Part shown: positions 15,804 through 22,679 of the stretch, one piece after another
Position numbering within the stretch: the stretch's first letter is position 1
How the letters are laid out: each line of letters starts with the position of its first letter
Source: a virus
IMG/VR virus record: IMGVR_UViG_3300034198_000611
Coordinates: 1-24,234 of that record
Direction: 5' to 3' (one strand)
Length of the DNA: 24,234 nt
Notes under the pieces: model-generated
What the model was told of the DNA's origin: nothing
Databases searched by the model: none
Seen by the model: only the letters and a program-made list of their open reading frames with translations
Program-made: the position numbers and the translations under genes

Positions 15804-16424
15804 TTGGCTGGTGCTGGTTACAAATCTTTCGCAGTAGGTGAAAAACTTACTGCTTCCAACGTGAACACTTATTTGATGCAACAGTCGGTTATGACTTTCG
15901 CTACTACTGCTGCTCGTGATGCTGCTATTACTTCGCCATCTGAGGGGATGTTTGCGTATAGCCTTGCGGATAACGCCTACTATGTGTATTCTGGCTCGGC
16001 GTGGATTCCTTACGACATCGCTTGGGTTGCTTATACGCCTACATTTACTAACTACACGCAGGGTTCAGGTGGCACTACTCAGGCTTTCTATGCTCGCATA
16101 GGTAAGACGGTTGTAGTTCAGGTTTACATTGTGTCTGGTACTGCTTCTAGCGTTACTGGTCAGATTCAGGTTTCGCTACCTGTTGACCACGCTTCATCTA
16201 ACCGTTCTAGCGTTGTTGGTCAGGTTTTTATGCGTGACGTTTCTGCTCCTGCGTCATACATTGGTAACGTGGCTTTGTCGGGTTCTGCACCTGGTAAGGC
16301 TCTTTTGCAAGCCTTGAACTCATCTGCTACTTATTTGACTGCGACTAGCGTGAGCGCAACTGTGCCGTTTACTTGGGCCGATACCGATTATTTCTCTTTC
16401 ACCATTGTTTATCAGGGAGTCTAA
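15804..16424 (+). CDS. Minor tail protein / tail-tip fibre
   Basis: This 206-aa protein starts at TTG after AGGAG (15793-15797). The N-terminus YKSFAVGEKLTASNVNTYLM then QQSVMTFATTAARDAAITSP is a conserved tail-attachment module in actinophage tip proteins, followed by EGMFAYSLADNAYYVYSGSAW. From residue 75 onward it is a beta-rich domain with no catalytic motif, a likely host-binding or tip beta-sandwich. It is coupled to the next gene by TAATG. Confidence 0.78.
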   Translation: MAGAGYKSFAVGEKLTASNVNTYLMQQSVMTFATTAARDAAITSPSEGMFAYSLADNAYYVYSGSAWIPYDIAWVAYTPTFTNYTQGSGGTTQAFYARIGKTVVVQVYIVSGTASSVTGQIQVSLPVDHASSNRSSVVGQVFMRDVSAPASYIGNVALSGSAPGKALLQALNSSATYLTATSVSATVPFTWADTDYFSFTIVYQGV

Positions 16425-16543
16425 TGAGCGTTTTTATTTGCGATTTGGCAGGATGCCCTAATGAGGGTGTTGAATACAACTTTGGTGAAGATGGCCCTGA
16501 ATGGGCTATGTGTGGCGGTTGTGGTGCAAGGCTGGTTGCTTAA
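16424..16543 (+). CDS. 39-aa zinc-ribbon protein
   Basis: This tiny ORF lies between two tail genes, with TAATG overlaps at both ends. It holds two cysteine pairs, Cys6/Cys11 (CDLAGC) and Cys30/Cys33 (CGGC), as in a rubredoxin-like zinc knuckle. Both junctions being exact and the cysteine spacing make it a genuine gene. Function is unknown; a small virion or host-directed zinc protein is possible. Confidence 0.65.
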   Translation: MSVFICDLAGCPNEGVEYNFGEDGPEWAMCGGCGARLVA

Positions 16544-16758
16544 TGGGTGACGAGAGACATCCAACTAATCAAGCCTTACTGCTTCGTATTGAGAGTAGGT
16601 TAACTGGCATTGAGTCTAAGATTGATACTCTTGCTGACCATGAGGATAGGTTGCGTGAGTTGGAGAAGGCTCGTTATCAGTCGGCTTGGATTACTTCTAT
16701 TTTGTCTTCTGCTATGGCATCTGCTATTGTTTATGTGATTGTGAAGGTGTTTGTATGA
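16543..16758 (+). CDS. Coiled-coil membrane protein (XhlA-like)
   Basis: This 71-aa protein has a polar start (MGDERHPTNQ), a heptad coiled coil at about residues 12-44 (LLLRIESRLTGIESKIDTLA) and one C-terminal membrane span (about 48-70, ending VIVKVFV). This architecture matches XhlA-like proteins, which can assist holins. Other single-span tail-region proteins share the shape, so the assignment is tentative. TAATG couples it to the zinc-ribbon gene and ATGA to the next. Confidence 0.65.
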   Translation: MGDERHPTNQALLLRIESRLTGIESKIDTLADHEDRLRELEKARYQSAWITSILSSAMASAIVYVIVKVFV

Positions 16759-17105
16759 TAAGTCCTGGAAATTACAACATTGTTTGCCCGCAGGGTGCAA
16801 CTTTTGACAGCACTTTCACTTTGACTGTTGGTGGGACTGCACAAAACTTTACGGGTTACACGGCTGCTATGCAAGTTCGTGATTCTGCTGGTGCTGCGAC
16901 AGCGTTGCTAAATTTGACGACTTCTAATGGCGGTATTACTTTGGGTGGTACTGCTGGAACTATTTTGGTGACGATTGCTGGTTCGGCAACTTCAGCGTTG
17001 ACTGCTGGTTCGTATTCTTACGATTTGGAACTTTATTCTGGGTCTGTAACTACTAGGCTTTTGCAAGGTTCCTTTAATTTGACTGGTGAGGTTACTCGTG
17101 CCTGA
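16755..17105 (+). CDS. BppU-like N-terminal fibre-domain protein
   Basis: This 116-aa protein is coupled by ATGA. It starts [20 protein letters not shown] and reads [20 protein letters not shown], then [21 protein letters not shown] and [20 protein letters not shown]. This is the form of the beta-sandwich domain found at the N-terminus of some baseplate or tail-fibre proteins (BppU-like), here as a separate protein. It overlaps the fibre gene that follows by 8 bp, so the two are probably made together, perhaps as a base and shaft. Confidence 0.68.
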   Translation: MISPGNYNIVCPQGATFDSTFTLTVGGTAQNFTGYTAAMQVRDSAGAATALLNLTTSNGGITLGGTAGTILVTIAGSATSALTAGSYSYDLELYSGSVTTRLLQGSFNLTGEVTRA

Positions 17106-17946
17106 TGTTGTTGTAACGGTTAGTGAAACTAACGCTACTGTTTCTTTGGGAACTGCTGGTTTGCAAGGGCTTAAGGGTGACACTGGTGCTACTGGCGCAC
17201 AGGGCGCAACTGGTTCTCAGGGTGCGACAGGCGCACAAGGCGCAACAGGCCCTAAGGGTGATACTGGTGCAACTGGTGCTCAAGGCGCTACTGGCGCTAC
17301 TGGCGCACAAGGCCCTCAGGGTATTCAAGGCGTAAAAGGTGACAAAGGTGACACTGGTGATACGGGTGCAACTGGTGCTCAAGGTGCAACTGGCGCTACT
17401 GGCGCTAACGGTCAAGGTGTTCCTGCTGGTGGCACTGCGGGGCAGTTGCTTTCTAAAATTGACGGCACAAACTACAACACGCAATGGACTACTTCCATTG
17501 CTCAATCGCAGGTGACGGGATTGACCACTTCACTATCTGGCAAAGCCGATAACGTCAACTCGCAAATAAACGGCACATACGGCAACGTCTCACTAAACGT
17601 AAATGGTAATAACGACTTCGATGCACCAGAGCCAATATTTCAAGTTCAACTGGATGGCACTAAAGTTCACGCAGTTGAATACAACGGCATAACAAATATG
17701 TATGAGGCTAAAACAGGTAAAATCTGGTCGCCTAACGACGTTAGCACCATACGCTTAGAGGTAAACAACTTAGGTTTACTAACCTCCTCTGGTAGTTACG
17801 GCGGTGGTGCTAGGGTCATCTTTATCGGTAACAGACAAACAGCCCCAACTTCAAACCCTTCAGGTGGCGGTATTCTTTACGTTGAATCTGGCGCGCTAAA
17901 GTATCGCGGGTCATCGGGCACTATCACAACCATCGCTAACGCATAA
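17098..17946 (+). CDS. Collagen-like tail fibre
   Basis: This 282-aa protein has a GTG start at 17098 inside the preceding gene's end. Residues from about 20 to 107 are an almost unbroken Gly-X-Y run ([36 protein letters not shown]), which would form a collagen-type triple helix. A conserved linker [19 protein letters not shown] follows, then a C-terminal beta-rich tip (about 150-282) ending [19 protein letters not shown]. The tip would make host contact and trimerise the fibre. Base use changes near 17500: the tip is richer in A and in AAC/AAA codons than the shaft, which suggests exchange of the tip by recombination. An in-frame ATG at 17086 is less likely. Confidence 0.85.
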   Translation: MPDVVVTVSETNATVSLGTAGLQGLKGDTGATGAQGATGSQGATGAQGATGPKGDTGATGAQGATGATGAQGPQGIQGVKGDKGDTGDTGATGAQGATGATGANGQGVPAGGTAGQLLSKIDGTNYNTQWTTSIAQSQVTGLTTSLSGKADNVNSQINGTYGNVSLNVNGNNDFDAPEPIFQVQLDGTKVHAVEYNGITNMYEAKTGKIWSPNDVSTIRLEVNNLGLLTSSGSYGGGARVIFIGNRQTAPTSNPSGGGILYVESGALKYRGSSGTITTIANA

Positions 17947-18006
17947 TGATAGCGACTAACTAACAACAAAAAGACCATTCCTACGCACTTACCTGATTGG
18001 ATAATG

Positions 18007-19452
18007 ATGCGTAGATTCGCTCTTTTGTTTGTGTTTGTTTTGGCATTTACTTTGCCTGTTTCTGGTATGGCCTTTGCGAATTCAACTTCTGACTATAACA
18101 ATAAGGTTGCTGCTGCTAAGGCTAAGGTTGCCACTGCTGAAACTAATTTGGTTGCTGTTGAGGCACAGTTGGATGCTTTAAAAGTTTCGTCTAGTGGTGA
18201 TGCTGAGTTGTTGGCTGCTGCTCAAACTGCGGTGACTGTTGCTGAGGATGAACTTGATTTGGCTAATGCTGCTTATTTGTCGAATCGTGATGTTTATGAT
18301 GCTGCGTTGGTCAATGTTGAGAACGCTGTTGATGACGTTAATGATGCTGGTTTAGTTGTGTCTGATGCTGCTGATGTGGTTGATTCGGCTTATACAGATT
18401 ATGAGGCTGCTCAGGTTGCTACTGATGCTGCGTTGTCTGCGGTTGATTCGGCACAGTTAGCGTATGACGCTTCGGCTACGACTGTTGGTGGTCAGGCTTC
18501 TCCTGGTTTGACTATGCGTGTCTATAACGGTATTCAGTCTTACGGTAATCCACCGCAACGTTCTGATTCGTTTTACACACTTTGTAAAACTGCAACGGTG
18601 ACGCATATTGCTGATAACTGGGGCAATAGTTCGGTTGCTGGCTGTAACAGCGAGTATGTGATGATTCACTACACGGGTTACATTACTTATCCTGAGGCTA
18701 AGTCTGTCTATTTCTTTGCTCAGGCTGATGACGGTTTCTACATGACTATCAATGGTCAGCCTATTGTAAATGACTGGTCGTTGAAGGGTTGTAGCGGTAA
18801 TTCTGCTGGCTTGTTCACTTTTGAGGCTAACAAATCGTATGCGGTTGATGCATGGTTTTATGAGTGGACTGGTGGGGCTTGTTCGACTTTGTTTTATCAG
18901 CCTGTCGGTTCGGGCCAATGGTCTGTAACTCCTGCGTCTATGTTCTCTACAACGCCTGTAGCGGTCACATCTAAAGACCCTGCACTAAAGGCGGTGCTTG
19001 ACCAGAAAACAGCCCTCTATGTGGCTGCTGTGGCTGCTGAAGAGTCTTTGCAGGTCGCTTACTTTGATGCTGTAAATGTTTATGATGATGCTGTATCTGT
19101 GTTTGATGCTGCAACGTCAGTTCTTGACGATAAAGAGTTTGTTTTGGGTGAGGCTGAGTTTGTTTTGTCTGTTGTTGAGGCTGATTGGCAAAGTAAGTCT
19201 GACGTGTATTCTGATGCACAGTCAGCGTATTTGGCTCGTAAGCAACAGTTTGAGGTTTTGTTTAATCAGTTGAAAGCGAAGTCGCTTGAGGTTGATAATG
19301 CTCGTTTAGCGTTGGAGTCGGCTAAGGCTGCTTTGGCTGCTATTCCTAAGCCTGTTGCCCCTAATAAGGTTACTAAAAAACCTGTTGTGAAGCCTGCGCC
19401 GTCAGTGAAGCCTACGCCGAAGCAGGTGTTTGTGCCTGACCCAAAAAAGTAA
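18007..19452 (+). CDS. Exported PA14-domain coiled-coil protein
   Basis: This protein is about 481 aa (482 from the ATG at 18004). The N-terminus MRRFALLFVFVLAFTLPVSG is a signal peptide, with a likely cut near AFANS, which is rare for a phage virion gene. Residues 28-160 form an Ala/Val-rich heptad coiled coil, 165-310 a PA14 domain with the hallmark AQADDGFYMTINGQPIVNDW and four cysteines (194, 214, 263, 292) fit for disulfides. Residues 325-447 are a second coiled coil and the end is Pro/Lys-rich. PA14 domains often bind glycans. It may be exported to the host envelope, or be a host-like surface protein. It ends with a -1 frameshift signal. Confidence 0.85.
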   Translation: MRRFALLFVFVLAFTLPVSGMAFANSTSDYNNKVAAAKAKVATAETNLVAVEAQLDALKVSSSGDAELLAAAQTAVTVAEDELDLANAAYLSNRDVYDAALVNVENAVDDVNDAGLVVSDAADVVDSAYTDYEAAQVATDAALSAVDSAQLAYDASATTVGGQASPGLTMRVYNGIQSYGNPPQRSDSFYTLCKTATVTHIADNWGNSSVAGCNSEYVMIHYTGYITYPEAKSVYFFAQADDGFYMTINGQPIVNDWSLKGCSGNSAGLFTFEANKSYAVDAWFYEWTGGACSTLFYQPVGSGQWSVTPASMFSTTPVAVTSKDPALKAVLDQKTALYVAAVAAEESLQVAYFDAVNVYDDAVSVFDAATSVLDDKEFVLGEAEFVLSVVEADWQSKSDVYSDAQSAYLARKQQFEVLFNQLKAKSLEVDNARLALESAKAALAAIPKPVAPNKVTKKPVVKPAPSVKPTPKQVFVPDPKK

Positions 19453-19499
19453 CCCAACCAGAGGCAGCCGAAGGGTTGTTTGCTGTTCCTGTGTTGGGT
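19440..19499 (+). promoter_or_regulatory. Programmed -1 frameshift signal (PA14 gene)
   Basis: GAC CCA AAA AAG TAA offers two in-phase heptamers: C CCA AAA (19440-19446) and A AAA AAG (19443-19449), followed by the stop TAA. A 16-bp stem follows at once: 19452-19458 with 19493-19499 (ACCCAAC/GTTGGGT), 19459-19461 with 19489-19491, and 19463-19468 with 19482-19487, broken by one bulge and one mismatch. The same C CCA AAA heptamer, in the same phase, is used by the tail chaperone. The -1 frame stays open to 19667. Confidence 0.8.
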
Positions 19500-19667
19500 G
19501 CAATCTTTGAGGGTCTTGCAGAGTTTTTTGATGGCTTGAGTCAGATTGGTGCTGACTTGCCACCAGAGGTTCGTGAGAAGGCTCAACAGGTTGTTGTTTC
19601 TGCGATTATTGTTACACAGGTGGCGGGTACTGCTGCTCAGGTTGCTAGTGCTAGGAGAGTAAAGTGA
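19449..19667 (+). CDS. Frameshift extension of the PA14 protein (C-terminal anchor)
   Basis: Read in -1 from the slip site, this adds 72 residues: VTQPEAAEGLFAVPVLGAIF and onward, a hydrophobic stretch, a Pro-rich LPPEVREKAQQ helix, a second hydrophobic segment VVVSAIIVTQVAGTAAQVA and the basic end SARRVK. A hydrophobic segment followed by basic residues is what a C-terminal membrane anchor or sorting signal looks like. The product would be 554 aa in the long form, while the short form lacks an anchor. The other reading is a free 63-aa protein from TTG at 19476, but the AAGGG there is too close to the start. The gene ends in a GTGA overlap with the next ORF. Confidence 0.65.
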   Translation, partial: VTQPEAAEGLFAVPVLGAIFEGLAEFFDGLSQIGADLPPEVREKAQQVVVSAIIVTQVAGTAAQVASARRVK

Positions 19668-19828
19668 AGTTTTTGAAAGACCTTGTAGACCAGTTGTGGA
19701 CTTTGCTAGGTATGTTTGTTGCTTGGGTGGTTCTTGAGGGTTCTGCTAAGGATGTTGTGGGTTGGTGCATTTTGGGGTCGTTGGCTTTGTGGATGGTCAC
19801 TTTTCCGTTGCGTAATCGTGACGAATAA
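19664..19828 (+). CDS. 54-aa membrane protein
   Basis: This short ORF has a GTG start overlapping the previous stop (GTGA) and an AGGAGAG ribosome site (19653-19659). It has an amphipathic beginning (KFLKDLVDQLW), two hydrophobic segments (about residues 13-24 and 32-46, WCILGSLALWMVTF) and a charged end (RNRDE). Placed just before the endolysin and holin, it may be a second holin-type or anti-holin protein, but size and topology are the only evidence. Confidence 0.6.
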   Translation: MKFLKDLVDQLWTLLGMFVAWVVLEGSAKDVVGWCILGSLALWMVTFPLRNRDE

Positions 19829-19839
19829 TTTTCAAAAGT

Positions 19840-19845
19840 TAGAAT
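19840..19845 (+). promoter_or_regulatory. -10-like hexamer before the endolysin gene
   Basis: TAGAAT lies 6 nt before the ATG at 19852, so the transcript could start at the ATG and be leaderless. No clear -35 is found. It is the same hexamer as at 11456, at nearly the same distance from a start codon. The endolysin ATG has no obvious ribosome binding site, which supports leaderless translation. Confidence 0.4.
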
Positions 19846-19851
19846 AGTGCT

Positions 19852-20292
19852 ATGACTGTATTTAAAGAGCCTTTTGATAAGAAACTTCGTAATGACGAGT
19901 TTGGTAATCTTGCCCCTTACCGTAATGGTCGCCCTCACCGTGGTCAGGACTGGTCTCCGAAGGAACTAGCACCGCTTATCGCTATTTGTGACGCTAAGGT
20001 TCATAACGTTTTTTGGACTGATGTTCTTGGTTGGGTTATTGAACTTTGGGTGCAGGAAGAAAAGGTTTTTGTGCAGTATGCTCACGTTGCGCCTGACACT
20101 GTTGCTGTCAAGAAGGGTGACATGGTGAAACTTGGTCAGGTTATTGGCAAGGTTGGTGGCGGTAAAAAAACGCCTAGCGGTTCTGCCTCTACTGGCGCAC
20201 ATCTACATATGCAAGTTTCTAAGAAGGTAAACGGCCACTTGGCTGCTTACAGCGACCTTATTGACCCTTTAACCCTGTTTGGAAAGAAATAA
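19852..20292 (+). CDS. M23 (LytM-like) peptidase endolysin
   Basis: This 146-aa zinc peptidase is expected to cut peptidoglycan cross-bridges or stems at lysis. The M23 residues are complete: HRGQDW (His29, Asp33), YAH (His78) and HLHMQV (His117, His119). This gives the zinc ligands His29, Asp33 and His119 and a catalytic His pair. KKGDMVKLGQVIGKVGG (about 87-103) is the usual strand-turn region, and DPLTLF at the end is also standard. The enzyme is only the catalytic domain, with no signal peptide and no cell-wall-binding repeat, so export depends on the adjacent holin. A tail-linked role is less likely because of the holin next door (ATG overlap at 20292). Confidence 0.88.
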   Translation: MTVFKEPFDKKLRNDEFGNLAPYRNGRPHRGQDWSPKELAPLIAICDAKVHNVFWTDVLGWVIELWVQEEKVFVQYAHVAPDTVAVKKGDMVKLGQVIGKVGGGKKTPSGSASTGAHLHMQVSKKVNGHLAAYSDLIDPLTLFGKK

Positions 20293-20567
20293 TGAAGATA
20301 ACTTTTAATGTTGTTCTCCGCATACTTGCTACTTTTGTGGCTTCTGCTCTTGGTGTTATCGGTGCTGGTGCTATCGGTGGTGTGCCTGTTTGGGTTGCTG
20401 CCACTATGGGTGGTATTTTGGCTGTTGCAAAAGTTATTGAGCGTTTGAGTATTGCGTTCCTAGAGGATGGCAAACTTACTGAGCGTGAAATTAACTTAGC
20501 GTTCCAGCAGTCGGTCAAACTTCGTGATGATGGCATCCCTGTTGTAGAAGCCCCTAAAAAGAAGTAA
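20292..20567 (+). CDS. Holin
   Basis: This 91-aa protein is coupled to the endolysin by TAATG. It has two membrane segments, about residues 8-31 (ILATFVASALGVIGAGAI) and 33-48 (VPVWVAATMGGILAVA), then a soluble helix with REINLAFQQSVKLRDDG and a Lys-rich end (APKKK). This is the topology of a class II-like holin. Many actinophages have a similar protein beside the endolysin. It would form the pore that releases the peptidase and thereby set lysis timing. Confidence 0.78.
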   Translation: MKITFNVVLRILATFVASALGVIGAGAIGGVPVWVAATMGGILAVAKVIERLSIAFLEDGKLTEREINLAFQQSVKLRDDGIPVVEAPKKK

Positions 20568-20573
20568 AGATTG

Positions 20574-20605
20574 CCCCTGCTAGTTGCGGGGGTTTTCTTT
20601 TTCTT
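20574..20605 (+). terminator. Terminator between holin and WhiB genes
   Basis: CCCCTGC (20574-20580) pairs with GCGGGGG (20586-20592) across the loop TAGTT, followed by TTTTCTTTTTCTT. It lies just after the holin stop and its loop contains the WhiB stop codon, so it can end rightward transcription and sits at the end of the converging leftward WhiB gene. Confidence 0.82.
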
Positions 20606-20906
20606 GCTGGTATTTGTCTCTCCGTCTGGCTCGTTTGTCTGTTTCTAGTATCCACTTGCGGTCTTCTGCGGTCATTCCGCCCCAAATTCCGTATTCTTCT
20701 TGTGCTACTAGCGCATAGTCTAGGCAGATTTGTTTGAGGGGGCAACTATCGCAAATGAACTTTGCCATTCGGATTGAAAGCCTGTTATCTGGTTCTGCGT
20801 AGAACTCCTCAGTGTATCCGTCACAGGGCGCACCGTGTTGTTGGATTCCTTCGTTTAGTAGTCGTTGTGCTTCTTGCACTCTTGCACTTTGTCGTAGGGT
20901 TGTCAT
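20580..20906 (-). CDS. WhiB-family iron-sulfur regulator
   Basis: This 108-aa protein has the four cysteines that hold the [4Fe-4S] cluster, Cys28, Cys52, Cys55 and Cys61 (C-x23-CxxC-x5-C), followed by the turn GIWGG at 73-77 and a basic tail (KRARRRDKYQQEK) that contacts DNA. WhiB proteins bind the main sigma factor and are restricted to actinobacteria and their phages, which identifies the host group. In mycobacteriophage TM4 the WhiB protein acts as a dominant negative of host WhiB2, so host takeover or exclusion is possible here too. It is the only leftward gene of the window and is transcribed apart from the late genes. Confidence 0.9.
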   Translation of the reverse strand: MTTLRQSARVQEAQRLLNEGIQQHGAPCDGYTEEFYAEPDNRLSIRMAKFICDSCPLKQICLDYALVAQEEYGIWGGMTAEDRKWILETDKRARRRDKYQQEKENPRN

Positions 20907-20912
20907 ACACTT

Positions 20913-20942
20913 ACTTTACAAACAAATGTTTGGTAAATGCAA
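20913..20942 (-). promoter_or_regulatory. Likely WhiB promoter (leaderless)
   Basis: On the minus strand, TTGCAT (20937-20942) and TAAAGT (20913-20918) are 18 bp apart and the -10 ends 6 nt before the WhiB ATG. The mRNA would therefore begin at or very near the start codon. The 14-bp palindrome at 20919-20932 fills most of the spacer. Confidence 0.45.
20919..20932. promoter_or_regulatory. Palindromic operator candidate in divergent gap
   Basis: CAAACAAATGTTTG is an inverted repeat (arms CAAACA/TGTTTG around AA) between the divergent WhiB and exonuclease genes, and lies inside the WhiB promoter spacer. A protein bound here could control both operons. No binding protein is identified. Confidence 0.45.
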
Positions 20943-20955
20943 ATCGGGAGAGATT

Positions 20956-21831
20956 ATGAATAAATGGGAAATCACTGAGTTGCCGTCAGCAAGGCTGATT
21001 GGTGAGTTTGAGAATGGGTCTGAGGAGTGGCATAAGTTACGTTCTCAGGGTGTGGGCGGTTCGCAGGTTGGTACTTGTCTCGGCCTGAATCCGTGGGAGT
21101 CTGCGTTTAGTGCATGGGCTAGGGCTGTTAGTGCGTTTGAACCTAAAGAGTCATCTTTGGCTATGCGTTTGGGTAACTTGTTTGAACCTGTGATTAAGCA
21201 GGCTTGGTTGTCTGAGAACCCTGGCTGGACTATTTATGAGACTGGTACTTGGCAGTCGTCTAAACCTGGCTTTGAGTGGTGTCACGCTAACCCTGACGGC
21301 ATCATGGTTGATGAGAATGGCGAGTTGCACATCCTTGAGGTAAAGATGTCTCGTTATCCGTGGGATGTTGTGCCTGCTCATTATCGGGCGCAAGTGTTGT
21401 GGTACATGAACATTCTTGATATTCACAAGGCTAAGTTGGTTGCTTTGTTTGGCGGTAATGACATTCAAACGTTTGACATTGAGTGGTCTGAGTTTGAGGC
21501 CGAAACCAATGTGATGTTGGTGAAGCGTTGGTGGGATTGTGTACTTGAGGAACGTCAGCCTGAGTGGGATGGTTCTACGTCTACTTATGAGATGGTGCGC
21601 TTTTTGCATCCTGACATTGACCCTGATGCTTCTGTTGAGTTGGGGCAGTTGGGTGTAGAGTTGTCGTTGGCTCAGACAGAATTTGACAAGGCGGACACTT
21701 TTCTGAGAGAGTTGAAGTCTCGGACTTTGGATGCTATGGGGTCTGCGAAAACGGGAACTGTTGATGGTTTGACAGTTGCTACGAGGTCTGCTCGTGGTGG
21801 CGGTTTGCCTTATTTGACGATTAAAAAGTAA
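20956..21831 (+). CDS. YqaJ-type recombination exonuclease
   Basis: This 291-aa protein is predicted to be a 5'-3' double-strand exonuclease of the YqaJ/lambda-exo group, acting with a single-strand annealing protein. Motifs are in order: GVGGSQVGTCLGLNPWES (residues 32-49), GNLFEP (Glu77), NPDG (Asp114) and EVKM (Glu128, Lys130), with AQVLWYM (145-151) after. The last 60 residues are a helical region with TRSARGGGLPYLTIKK. ATG at 20956 is preferred over upstream starts because GGGAGAG sits just before it and the motif spacing is then normal. It starts the rightward DNA-metabolism operon. Confidence 0.88.
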   Translation: MNKWEITELPSARLIGEFENGSEEWHKLRSQGVGGSQVGTCLGLNPWESAFSAWARAVSAFEPKESSLAMRLGNLFEPVIKQAWLSENPGWTIYETGTWQSSKPGFEWCHANPDGIMVDENGELHILEVKMSRYPWDVVPAHYRAQVLWYMNILDIHKAKLVALFGGNDIQTFDIEWSEFEAETNVMLVKRWWDCVLEERQPEWDGSTSTYEMVRFLHPDIDPDASVELGQLGVELSLAQTEFDKADTFLRELKSRTLDAMGSAKTGTVDGLTVATRSARGGGLPYLTIKK

Positions 21832-21844
21832 AAGGAGAAGTAAA

Positions 21845-22360
21845 GTGGCTCAGTTTAATTTGAACGATTATGAAACTGTTGAGGAACGTCACGCTAGGGC
21901 TTTAGCGTTGCATCCTGATTTGCGTTGTGTGACTATTAATCACACGACTGCTCAGGATAGAGCGTCTGGTGTCTGGGTTGTTGAGGCTCGTGTCTATTTG
22001 GATGCTGCTGACCAAGAAGGTAACTTGCCTAAGGCGACTGATTGGGCGTTTGAGGTTGATGGTCAGGGCATGGCTAACAAAACAAGTGCGCTTGAGAACG
22101 CAAGCACTTCGGCTCTTGGCCGTGCGCTTAGGTGGGCTTTGGGTGGCTCTAAAGGCCCTAGTCAAACTGAGATGGCTAAGGTTGCGACTGGTGTTACGCC
22201 TAAGCCTGCTCGTGCGTGGGAGTCTGAGGCTGAACAGTTAGCGTTGGCTTACAACATTGATGCTTTGCGGGCTTTGTATTCTGAGGCTCGTATTGCTGGT
22301 GTCAAGGCTGACGTGTTGAAGGCGATTGAGGGTTGGGCTAATGTCGCTGGAAAGTCCTGA
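21845..22360 (+). CDS. Probable single-strand DNA annealing or binding protein
   Basis: This 171-aa protein has a GTG start with AAAAGGAGAAG just upstream. It contains RVYLDAADQ, then ENASTSALGRALRWALGG (about residues 84-101), similar to the TSAIGRAL-type motif of Erf/RecT-like annealing proteins in phages. Its place right after the exonuclease strengthens the link, as such pairs form recombination systems. The C-terminal half is helical and Ala-rich. The family cannot be settled from sequence by eye: SSB, Erf or another annealing type are all possible. Confidence 0.68.
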   Translation: MAQFNLNDYETVEERHARALALHPDLRCVTINHTTAQDRASGVWVVEARVYLDAADQEGNLPKATDWAFEVDGQGMANKTSALENASTSALGRALRWALGGSKGPSQTEMAKVATGVTPKPARAWESEAEQLALAYNIDALRALYSEARIAGVKADVLKAIEGWANVAGKS

Positions 22361-22679
22361 TGCAATCATCAGTCGTCTAAAAACGATTATTGAGGAGTCC
22401 GCTAAGGGTGCTGACGCTCTCTACAATGCTGAGGTGAACTTGGCAGAGTTAGAGATGAAACTTGATACGGCTTATCAGCAAAAGTTTATTGAGGCTGGCG
22501 GTACGGTTGCTGACCGTCAGGCTGTGGCTCGTTTACAAACGGCAGAGTTACGTTTTGAGGTTGATGTGGCTAAAGCACAGGTAAACCGTGTAAAGACTAA
22601 GATTCGGCAGTTGTCGGATTCGGGTACTTTGACTGCTGTTATGGCGAAGCAACTTGAGTTGACTTGGAAGCACGCATGA
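22341..22679 (+). CDS. Coiled-coil hypothetical protein
   Basis: This 112-aa protein overlaps the preceding gene by 20 bp and the next by ATGA. It is almost wholly alpha-helical with heptad runs (NAEVNLAELEMKLDTAYQQK; VAKAQVNRVKTKIRQL). No catalytic motif or membrane segment is visible. Its place among recombination genes suggests a helper in DNA metabolism, but the family is not recognised. ATG at 22341 is chosen over a TTG at 22326, with GAGGG upstream. Confidence 0.68.
   Translation: MSLESPDAIISRLKTIIEESAKGADALYNAEVNLAELEMKLDTAYQQKFIEAGGTVADRQAVARLQTAELRFEVDVAKAQVNRVKTKIRQLSDSGTLTAVMAKQLELTWKHA

Noticed and set aside
17160-17420. Short repeated units that could suggest a CRISPR or tandem DNA repeat
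   Set aside because: They follow 9-base Gly-X-Y coding steps with synonymous variation. They are collagen-like protein repeats, not spacer-separated DNA repeats.
20812-20955. N-terminal extension of the exonuclease from 20812
   Set aside because: It would overlap the WhiB gene, has no similarity to the family, and the ATG at 20956 has a good ribosome site.
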